From Nodosilinea sp. P-1105 (lineage in GTDB: Bacteria > Cyanobacteriota > Cyanobacteriia > Phormidesmidales > Phormidesmidaceae): DNA of 64,000 nt. The translations under genes and the position numbers were made by a program. Positions 45,063 through 52,080 of the stretch are shown here, piece after piece. The notes under the pieces were generated by a model, which searched no databases, had not been told where the DNA came from, and saw nothing but the letters and a program-made list of their open reading frames with translations. The stretch is taken from positions 1-64,000 of the forward strand of contig NZ_SMDQ01000017.1 of NCBI RefSeq assembly GCF_012911975.1. Direction: 5' to 3'. Each line of letters opens with the position of its first letter. Position 1 is the first letter of the stretch.

Positions 45063-45236
45063 GCTGTTGAGTGGTATCTAAGCTTAGAACGCTGGCTCTC
45101 CCTTCATGCCTTCAGTCTCCGAAACTACCGCACAGCAATGTACTCAGCCACTGACAGTCAACTTTTGTCAGTCAACCAGCTAATATCCTGCGGCAGGGGA
45201 GTTAGACAGCATTAAAGTTACATATCACATCCTCTG

Positions 45237-45343
45237 GGGGTAGTTATACCGAACATTATCGGCATAACTGTCTAAAGTGGGGTGTTATACCGAAACCTAT
45301 CAGGCTATCTGTCCAAATTCAGGTGTTAGGCTGAATCAAATCG
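45237..45343. repeat. Degenerate 42-bp tandem repeats
   Basis: Two and a half units of about 42 bp. Unit 1 (45237-45278) and unit 2 (45279-45320) share GTTATACCGAA, TATC-GGC and CTGTC-AAA, and a partial third (45321-45343) begins AGGTGTTAGGCTGAATC. An inverted partial copy of the CTGTCTAA motif lies just upstream at about 45200-45217. It may be the worn end of a transposon with multiple transposase binding sites. Confidence 0.5.
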
Positions 45344-45539
45344 TGATAATTACCCTCATAGAGGTGTTTAGCCGAGTCTTGCTCTCATAGTATGCTTGCT
45401 GAGGGGTGCAAGGCCAATTGTTACGCTACGGTTGATGGTAGGGAGCCACCCGACTTTGCTCTTACATTAAACCGTTCTATTGAACGGCTACCATGCAGGG
45501 ATTGAAGACTTTGGCGCTGCTGAAGGTGCTACCAACACT

Positions 45540-46087
45540 AACAGACAGCTAACCCCGCAAGTCTCTTGGGCAGATTTCGAGGCTAGGATCAACCCTCGCG
45601 CCCAGTTTGCACTTCCATGCACGATTGGATTAGCTAAGCAATCAATCCGAGTCACTTTCGCGATCTGCGTCATGCAAAACGATTACGGAAGATCTTGAGG
45701 ACACTGGGCCACAACCCAACCGCCAGTATTCCGTTGGCCAGTCGTAATAGTAGTGACGCCCAAAGCATTTATCGATTTTGGTCAAACTCGAAGGTGATGC
45801 CAGAGACGATTCTCCAGGGGCACATCGAAGGCACCGCGGCTCGAGCACGTGGCTATCAACCGGTTTTGTCGATACAGGACAGTACCGATTTAGACTTTAC
45901 CAGTCATCCCCACACGAAAGGGTTCCGCTTTACCAGGTTCCAAGCGCTAGTGACCCCTCAGTCTTCTCTCAGCAACCTTTTCCACAGCACTCAGACAGCC
46001 TTCAGTGGGCTCTCAGGCGGCACCCCCACTATAGAACTCATCGGCAGGGAACAAAACACAACCGCCTTGCCGCATCCAAACCTCTAA
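45540..46087 (+). pseudogene. IS4-type transposase remnant, N-terminal part only
   Basis: The 45695-46087 frame reads as the N-terminal third of an IS4/Tn5-like transposase: NPTASIPLASRNSSDAQSIYRF, FWSNSKVMPETILQGHIEGT and VLSIQDSTDLDFTSHPHTKG, where the Asp of QDSTDLDF is the first catalytic acid. The extreme N-terminus appears in another frame between about 45540 and 45690, implying a frameshift. It stops at 46087, before the second and third catalytic residues, and adjoins the TIR remnant. Confidence 0.7.
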
Positions 46088-46728
46088 CTACAGTGTTCAA
46101 GGAGGCCGAGGTCGCCCAACTGATCGATCAGGCGGGCTTTACAGTATGGCACCGAGATCACCTACTGCCCTGGGCGGCCAACTCAGAGGAGGCCACCTCT
46201 AGGGCCACTGAGGCCTGCGACAACTACATGATTCTGCTATCGTCTCAAGCCCTGCAAGACACCCTTTGCTTGCAGGGACTGCTGTTTGCCCTCAGCATGC
46301 ATAAGCGCATTGTGCCAGTGCAGGTGGAAGCCCTAGATCCGGCTCGTCTGCCTGAACCCTTGCAAACAATTCCCAGGGTGAATTTGCGCCAGCCTCAGTT
46401 ACCCCTCAGCCAAAGTGATGGGGGCCATCAGTTGTTACACCGTTTGCGTCATCAGGCCGAGTACCATCGCTGGCACACCCAGTTATTGCTCAAAGCCTTA
46501 ACTTGGGAGCGACAAGGGCGATCGCCCGCTTTACTCCTGAAAGGCCAAGAGCTGTGTCACTACCATCAATGGACTCACAAAGCACTCCTGCGGACTACGT
46601 ATCACCCCCTTCAGTTGCAAGTGTTGTATGTGGCCGAAAGTCTTAACCAGTCGCCGCTAAGGCCACTTTCCCAGGCTGAAGCCAGGCTCACTCGCGCTAA
46701 GACTTGGCTGAGCCAGTTGATCGGCTAG
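46088..46728 (+). pseudogene. TIR-domain protein lacking its 5' end
   Basis: The frame reads from about 46094 as a TIR domain without its first strand: EVAQLIDQAGFTVWHRDHLL, CDNYMILLSSQALQDTLCLQ and MHKRIVPVQVEALDPARLPE, then the helical tail of cyanobacterial TIR proteins (LLLKALTWERQGRSPALLLK and HPLQLQVLYVAESL). In active relatives the catalytic Glu follows a Cys two to three residues earlier (CxxE); here the sequence is CLQG, so the Glu is lost. An open frame continues upstream to an ATG at 45778 but only by reading the transposase remnant out of frame. Most likely a transposon-truncated pseudogene. Confidence 0.65.
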
Positions 46729-47211
46729 AAAGATTCCGATCAGGCTTAGAGTAATCTATGAAAATAATTATCCGTCTGGCCCACCCTGCGGGAAACGCAA
46801 GCTCTACATCCCCCAACCCTTGCTAAGCACGCCCTACGGCCTATTCCCAAAATGGGCTACTTGATACACACAAGTTGTGCTAGACCTCATTCCTTCGTTT
46901 TGGCCCCCTTTTCTGGTATGCCCGTAGGGCTATAATCCCCCAATTCTGGGGGACTTTGAGTTCCATATCCCCCTAATTTGCCCTCCGGGCACGCTGCGCG
47001 AACGGGGGCTAGGGGGGCCAAAGTTGGCAATTCGGAGCTGCTCAGGTGATACCGATGGAATAGGATAATGACCTCAAACTTCAATGGGGTTATGGCCTGT
47101 TGGCGCCAACCCGTACCAGGGATGCCCTGCTTTAAACAACCTCTTAGGAGATATTTAGTTTTTGTGGGAGCATTATCAGCATAATGCATCACCGAGGGGT
47201 AAGGCGTCAGC
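46729..47211. other. Intergenic region rich in palindromic repeats ahead of guaD
   Basis: 483 bp without a gene. It contains a GGCCCACCCTGCGGGAAACG repeat (46778-46823; partner at 37821-37863) and an inverted relative of the 53-bp repeat (core at 46937-46952). Confidence 0.5.
46778..46823. repeat. GGCCCACCCT-type repeat
   Basis: Shares about 40 of 46 bases with 37821-37863, including CGCAAGCTCTACATCCCCCA. Confidence 0.6.
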
Positions 47212-48546
47212 ATGGAAAATCAGCACACCTTAGTTGTTCGTGGCTGCATACTGGACTTTGTGAATGACCCCTTCTTTGTGTCAGACACTGAAGCCGTGCG
47301 CTTCATCCCCGATGGGGTACTGGTGATCCGCCAGGGGCAGGTGGCGGCCCTAGGCCCCTATGCAGAGCTCGGGTCTACCCTAGGGGGTGTGCCAATCGTC
47401 GACTACTCTGGCCAGCTGATCATGCCGGGGATGATTGACACCCACATTCACTATCCCCAAACCGGTATGATGGCCGCCTATGGCGAGCAACTGTTAGAGT
47501 GGCTCAACCGTTACACCTTCCCCACCGAGCGCAAGTTCAAAGATCCGGCCTATGCCCGCTCGGTGGCCGATATTTTCCTCGATCAGCTGTTAAGCCATGG
47601 CACCACCACCGCCTTGGTGTTTGCAGCGGTTTTCCCCGAGTCGGTAGATGCTTTTTTCGAAGCTGCAGCGGCCCGTAACCTGCGCATGATCAGCGGCAAG
47701 GTGATGATGGACCGCAATGCTCCCGATTATTTGAGGGACACGGCCGAAAGTTCCTATGTGGATTCCAAGGCGCTGATTCAGAAGTGGCACGGACGGGGGC
47801 GATTGCTCTACGCGGTTACCCCCCGGTTTGCCGGTACCTCTACTCCGGCTCAACTGAAGCTGGCGGCCCGGCTGCTGCAAGAGTTTCCTGATGTCTACCT
47901 GCACACCCACCTGTCCGAAAATGTGAATGAGGTGGCCTGGGTGCAGTCCCTCTTCCCTGACAGCAATGGCTATCTAGATGTGTATGACCGGGCCGGGTTA
48001 GTGGGCGATCGCGCCGTCTTTGCCCATGGCGTCCAGCTGACAGAGGCCGAGTTCCAGCGGCTCTCGGCGGCCAAGGCGGCGATTTCCTTTTGCCCCACCT
48101 CAAATCTATTTTTAGGCAGTGGCTTGTTTAAGATTGAGCAGGCCAAATCCCCCGAGCACCCGGTCAACGTCGGCCTCGGTACGGATGTCGGGGCGGGTAC
48201 CAGTTTTTCTCTACTGCAAACCGCCAATGAGGCTTACAAGGTGGCTCAACTGCGGGGTCAAAAGCTCTCTGCCTTCAAAGCCCTCTTTTTGGCCACCCTG
48301 GGGGGAGCCAGAGCCCTTAGCCTAGACGACAAGCTGGGCAACTTTAACCTAGGCAAAGAGGCTGACTTCATTGTCCTTAACCCCAGGGCAACGCCATTGA
48401 TGGCCTTTCGCAATTCCCCAGAAGCTCCCGACAGCCTAGAGGCCCTAGCCGATCGCGCCTTCTCCCTAATTATTTTGGGGGACGATCGCACCATCACCGC
48501 CACCTATGTCATGGGCCAACTGGCCTACTCATCCCCAGCCCCTTGA
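47212..48546 (+). CDS. guaD: Guanine deaminase
   Basis: A 444-residue amidohydrolase. The zinc ligands are visible in DTHIHYPQTGMMAAYG (HxH near residue 82), the later HTHLSENVNEVAWV (His near 232), AHGVQLTEAEF (His) and GLGTDVGAGTSFSLL (Asp near 323). PQTG and FPTERKFKDP are typical guanine deaminase features. The enzyme converts guanine to xanthine and ammonia and so recycles purine nitrogen. AGGGG/AAGG precedes the ATG. The last 22 bp overlap the end of the convergent kaiC gene. Confidence 0.93.
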   Translation: MENQHTLVVRGCILDFVNDPFFVSDTEAVRFIPDGVLVIRQGQVAALGPYAELGSTLGGVPIVDYSGQLIMPGMIDTHIHYPQTGMMAAYGEQLLEWLNRYTFPTERKFKDPAYARSVADIFLDQLLSHGTTTALVFAAVFPESVDAFFEAAAARNLRMISGKVMMDRNAPDYLRDTAESSYVDSKALIQKWHGRGRLLYAVTPRFAGTSTPAQLKLAARLLQEFPDVYLHTHLSENVNEVAWVQSLFPDSNGYLDVYDRAGLVGDRAVFAHGVQLTEAEFQRLSAAKAAISFCPTSNLFLGSGLFKIEQAKSPEHPVNVGLGTDVGAGTSFSLLQTANEAYKVAQLRGQKLSAFKALFLATLGGARALSLDDKLGNFNLGKEADFIVLNPRATPLMAFRNSPEAPDSLEALADRAFSLIILGDDRTITATYVMGQLAYSSPAP

Positions 48547-50081
48547 ACCCCCTGGATAATCCGCGATAGCTCACTTTTCTCATTCACAGAAATGCGAGTC
48601 GGGGAGCCGCTGATAATCCGCTCCAAATTGCGGAAGGAAGCCTTAATATCGGGTCCATCCTGATTAATGGTGTACTCGCGAATCCCTTTGTCATGCCAAG
48701 AGCCACGCATCTTAAAGACATTGATGGCTCGGGATAGCTCTCCCCGCACCTCAACATATTGCAGCATCAAGATGGTGTCGGTAATGGTAGAAATGTGGGA
48801 TTCCGTAATCGAATGCAGCCCCATGAACTGCTCTGTGGTGTTGGTGAAAAAGCCGGTAATTTCCTCCTGTTTAGCAAACCCGGTTACCCCAATCACAAAT
48901 TGCCGGAAAGAGTTATTGCTCACCCCCCGATCTAGGGCCGAGAGGGAGTCAATCGCTATCCGTGAGGGCTTAAACTGCGAGATTTCCGTTTTAATAATTT
49001 GCAGGTGGTCTTCCAGTCCGGCAGACTCGGGATAGGCACAGATAATCTTTAGCAGCCCCTTCTCTTCCATGGCTTCAAAGTCAACCCCCCAGGAGTAGGC
49101 GTTGCGGGACAACTGAGCCCGAGACTCTTCGTAGGCAAACAGAATAGCCCGTTCTCCGTTTTTGCAGCCATCCACCAAAAACTTACTGACCAGTAGAGTC
49201 TTGCCAGTGCCCGTTGCTCCTGTCGCCAAAATAATGGAATCTCTGAAGAAACCACCGCCGCACATTTCATCTAGGGTGGGTACGCCGGACGACACCCGAG
49301 CATTAGACGATCGCTGGGTAAGCTGCATCGCCCCGAGGGGGAAGATATTCACCCCATTGTTGGTAATCGTAAACGGGTACTCCCCCTTCATGTGGGTTGT
49401 ACCCCGCAGTTTTAAAATTTCGATAGTCCGGCGGCGGCGTTCCCCCTCCAGGGCGTTACGCACGATCACCACATTATCGGACACAAATTCTTCTACCCCA
49501 AACCGGGCCACAGGACCATACTCATCCAACCGTTCTGTGGTCATCACCGTGGTCACCCCTATCAGCTTCAGGCGAGCCACCAACCGAAAAATTTCCCGCC
49601 GCACCACCGAAGCCGCGTCATACTGTTGAAAAACAGCCGTCACCGAATCAATCGATACCCGTCGGGCCTTATATTTCCGAATCGCGTACTGAATTCGTTC
49701 AATCAGGGCTGATAGGTCAAAGTTACCGACAATATCTTGCCCTTCAGGATCGGGGGAGGCATCCAAAATAAACAGCTTGCCCTCATCCACCAGCTTTTGC
49801 AGGTCCCAACCAAAGCTGTAGGCATTTTGAATAATGTCTTCGGGGGACTCCTCAAAGGTGACGAACACCCCGTTCTCGCCAAAGTCAACAATCCCGTTAT
49901 AGATAAACTGCACAGCCAGTAGGGTCTTCCCCGTACCTGAAGTACCACTGACCAGCGTCGATCGCCCGGCTGGAATACCACCATGGCTGATGTCATCAAA
50001 GCCTTCAATCATGGTGCGGATTTTGCGGACGCCGACCGGAGTCTTAGATTGTTGTGCGTCGTTTTGGGCTGATTCAGTCAT
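48525..50081 (-). CDS. kaiC: Circadian clock ATPase/kinase KaiC
   Basis: A 518-residue double-RecA protein. The CI P-loop is GTSGTGKT (about residues 45-52) and the CII P-loop is GATGTGKT (about 287-294), with catalytic Glu pairs FEE and YEE downstream. The phosphorylation sites Ser431 and Thr432 are found in SHISTITDT, at exactly the numbers used for Synechococcus KaiC. The C-terminal A-loop/tail (ISVNEKSELSRIIQG) that binds KaiA is present. It is the central clock oscillator. The gap to kaiB is 279 bp, unusually long for kaiBC. Confidence 0.97.
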   Translation of the reverse strand: MTESAQNDAQQSKTPVGVRKIRTMIEGFDDISHGGIPAGRSTLVSGTSGTGKTLLAVQFIYNGIVDFGENGVFVTFEESPEDIIQNAYSFGWDLQKLVDEGKLFILDASPDPEGQDIVGNFDLSALIERIQYAIRKYKARRVSIDSVTAVFQQYDAASVVRREIFRLVARLKLIGVTTVMTTERLDEYGPVARFGVEEFVSDNVVIVRNALEGERRRRTIEILKLRGTTHMKGEYPFTITNNGVNIFPLGAMQLTQRSSNARVSSGVPTLDEMCGGGFFRDSIILATGATGTGKTLLVSKFLVDGCKNGERAILFAYEESRAQLSRNAYSWGVDFEAMEEKGLLKIICAYPESAGLEDHLQIIKTEISQFKPSRIAIDSLSALDRGVSNNSFRQFVIGVTGFAKQEEITGFFTNTTEQFMGLHSITESHISTITDTILMLQYVEVRGELSRAINVFKMRGSWHDKGIREYTINQDGPDIKASFRNLERIISGSPTRISVNEKSELSRIIQGVQGAGDE

Positions 50082-50360
50082 GGGTTTTGTTAAGTCCGAC
50101 CGGGAAATGAATCTTCTTTAGGTTGCTCCAAAAGCAGCTGGGAAGCAGCATCCTGCCACAGGGGTTCAGCACTAAGGGGGGCTGAAGGTTGACCAATACA
50201 TCTCGATCATAATCATAGAGGTTTCGCGCATTTAGCATACCCCGAACTGGTGGTTCTGAATAAATGGCGTGTCAATCTGTTGTGGTCCTTCAACGTTTTC
50301 AGATCTGACTGCTGCTTGGGTTTGCCCCCATGGCCAAGCAGCAACCTAGTCCCCTAAGGC
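50082..50360 (-). other. kaiB-kaiC spacer
   Basis: 279 bp without a gene between two genes normally co-transcribed. A hairpin at 50311-50342 lies just after kaiB. The spacer could hold an internal promoter for kaiC, but I see no confident -10/-35. Confidence 0.4.
50311..50342 (-). promoter_or_regulatory. Hairpin after kaiB (possible attenuator)
   Basis: A perfect 9-bp stem (GCTGCTTGG and CCAAGCAGC) with a 14-nt loop, 19 bp beyond the kaiB stop codon. No T-run follows on the minus strand, so partial attenuation or RNA-end stabilisation is more likely than full termination. Confidence 0.4.
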
Positions 50361-50675
50361 TCAACTAAAGACATCATCTTCCCGCAGTTCGTCATAGAGT
50401 AGGTCTAAGCCAATCAGCACCCGCTCTCGGTCTGATAAATCACCAATAATCTTGCGGACGGGCGGTGGCAAAATCTTTGATAAGGTCGGGGTGGCTAAAA
50501 TCTTGTCTTCTTCAGCCAACTGAGGATTTTTCAGCACGTCAATCACCTTCAGGGCATAGACACCCTGGAACTCTTCCTCCAAGATATTATTCAGGGTTTT
50601 AAGGGCCCGAATGGAGTTAGGGGTATTGCCCGCAACGTAGAGCTTGAGAATATAAGTCTTTTTAATGGAGCTCAT
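50361..50675 (-). CDS. kaiB: Circadian clock protein KaiB
   Basis: A 104-residue thioredoxin-like metamorphic protein, starting [20 protein letters not shown], with the conserved [20 protein letters not shown] and [13 protein letters not shown] segments. It binds phosphorylated KaiC in its rare fold and sequesters KaiA. Length and sequence are typical, including the acidic C-terminus ([11 protein letters not shown]). It lies between kaiA and kaiC on the same strand. Confidence 0.97.
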   Translation of the reverse strand: MSSIKKTYILKLYVAGNTPNSIRALKTLNNILEEEFQGVYALKVIDVLKNPQLAEEDKILATPTLSKILPPPVRKIIGDLSDRERVLIGLDLLYDELREDDVFS

Positions 50676-50927
50676 GGGCAGTTTGGTTAGGATTGAACTA
50701 GGACATCGGCTATTGTATCGGGTAATAAGCCTGATCTATAGCATTTTCATGCTGCATAGGTGTGGCCCGCTAGTTGCCAATCAAGGGGGTCACGGCAAGG
50801 TATGGGCTGCTCCACTGGCCTACTTTCCCCGGGTTTTGCCCTACACCCGTTCTATGCCCAGTCCAGCTCGAGATCCGCAGGTTTCCCCCAGACAGAACTC
50901 CAGGTCTGGACTTGGATGTGGTTTATA
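50676..50927 (-). other. kaiA-kaiB intergenic region, probable kaiB promoter
   Basis: A 252-bp gap. The half next to kaiA is occupied by a 72-bp palindromic repeat (50853-50925). The half next to kaiB is the likely place of the kaiBC promoter, but no motif stands out. Confidence 0.45.
50853..50925. repeat. 72-bp palindromic interspersed repeat, copy 3 (inverted)
   Basis: Inverted and more diverged relative of the copies at 22313 and 26799 (GTCCAGCTCGAGATCC ... CCAGGTCTGGACTTGGAT). It ends two bases before the kaiA stop codon. Confidence 0.65.
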
Positions 50928-51818
50928 TCACGGTTCGCGGGGAATAGAACGACGGTACATTTCACAGAGATGGGCAATCACGTCAATCAGCGTCAGGCGA
51001 TAATCCAGTAAAATCTCCTCGCTGCGCCCTTCTAGCTTTAACTGCTTTGAGAATTCATCCATTAACTCCATATGCATCTCGACAATTTGAGAGACTGAAA
51101 TATCAACCATAAACGCCTGATTGACAAAATCGTCAATCGCTTGATTCAGCTTAGGGTCATTGGCAAAGTAGCTCAGAATAATTTGGCGGTAGTTTGCCTT
51201 CAGCTGCTTCAGAAAGGAATGGCGATCGTCCTGGCTCATATGGCGCAAAAAATTATCAGGATGGCGTTTGTAGTAAACGCCGAGATAGCCGAGGCGAGCT
51301 TTTAGTTTTTCAGTCAAACGTTCCTGTTGAGCCCTCAGGGGAAACGGCGACGGCCACTCGATGACTGGAGATGGAGTCGGGATCACGCCGCTGTCTGCGG
51401 GTAGCTCTAAAAATGCTTGAATAGCCTGGCGAATGGCCGCTTCGAGTTGTTTGGGCCTGTGAGCGCTGATCCCGACAATAGCTTTATGATAGTGGCTGAG
51501 CAGGGGCTTCGGAATGTCTGGAGCATCAGCCATGGCTGTAACCAGGCTGGGTTTGGTTGGTTGCTGCCCCGGTAATACGACCACAGTCGGCAACAGTAAC
51601 CCTTGCTCTGAAAGGCCCTGCCATAGGTCCTCTGACAACAACGGGGGGTCTAGCACCAGACAGTCTGCCTGACCGTGATTGGCTTGCAGCCAGCCCAGGC
51701 AGGCGGGGATTGAATCAGTTTGAGACACCACATAGTTAGACGATTGGGGGCTTTCCGCGATCGCATGGGTGATGTCTTTAGACCGGGTTAAAAAATGTAT
51801 ATGCAGGGGAGAAGCCAA
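50928..51818 (-). CDS. kaiA: Circadian clock protein KaiA, full length
   Basis: A 296-residue KaiA with both halves. The N-terminal pseudo-receiver (about 1-140, DCLVLDPPLLSEDLWQGL) comes first, then a linker, and the C-terminal four-helix dimer domain (about 190-290, RLGYLGVYYKRHPDNFL, FLKQLKANYRQIILSYFAN and LMDEFSKQLKLEGRSEEILL). KaiA stimulates KaiC autophosphorylation by binding its C-terminal tail. The full length contrasts with the truncated KaiA of Nostoc-type genomes. It is followed by kaiB on the same strand. Confidence 0.96.
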   Translation of the reverse strand: MASPLHIHFLTRSKDITHAIAESPQSSNYVVSQTDSIPACLGWLQANHGQADCLVLDPPLLSEDLWQGLSEQGLLLPTVVVLPGQQPTKPSLVTAMADAPDIPKPLLSHYHKAIVGISAHRPKQLEAAIRQAIQAFLELPADSGVIPTPSPVIEWPSPFPLRAQQERLTEKLKARLGYLGVYYKRHPDNFLRHMSQDDRHSFLKQLKANYRQIILSYFANDPKLNQAIDDFVNQAFMVDISVSQIVEMHMELMDEFSKQLKLEGRSEEILLDYRLTLIDVIAHLCEMYRRSIPREP

Positions 51819-52080
51819 AACAGCTGCGTCTTTCTATGAGCGAAATTGATCTATGAGCGAAATTGCGGTTTACCTACCCAAGCTGACCTGGAGGCGATAA
51901 AGGTAGTTCAATTGTAATCGGTGGAAGGCGGAATACCGAGGCTAATCTGAAGCAGGGACTATAGTGCTAACGTAAGGGCTAACTCTGGGCGGCCGTTGGT
52001 TTAGGCTTGGCTCCCAAAAGGGCTGCGCTAAACGGGGTACCCAGTTGGGCTCATAGGACCTGCATTTTCGCAATTAAGCG
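51819..52080. other. Divergent promoter region of kaiA and the CBS/HisKA gene
   Basis: 262 bp between divergent starts. It must hold both promoters and could coordinate the two genes. A 13-bp direct repeat TATGAGCGAAATT (51835-51847 and 51853-51865) lies near the kaiA start. Confidence 0.45.

Noticed and set aside
45478-45520. A GGGATTGAAGAC motif resembling the end of a cyanobacterial CRISPR repeat
   Set aside because: Only one copy is present and no spaced repeats or cas genes lie nearby.
45778-46090. 5' half of the 316-codon open frame that includes the TIR part
   Set aside because: It is the transposase remnant read in the wrong frame; the coding signal there lies in the frame of 45695-46087.
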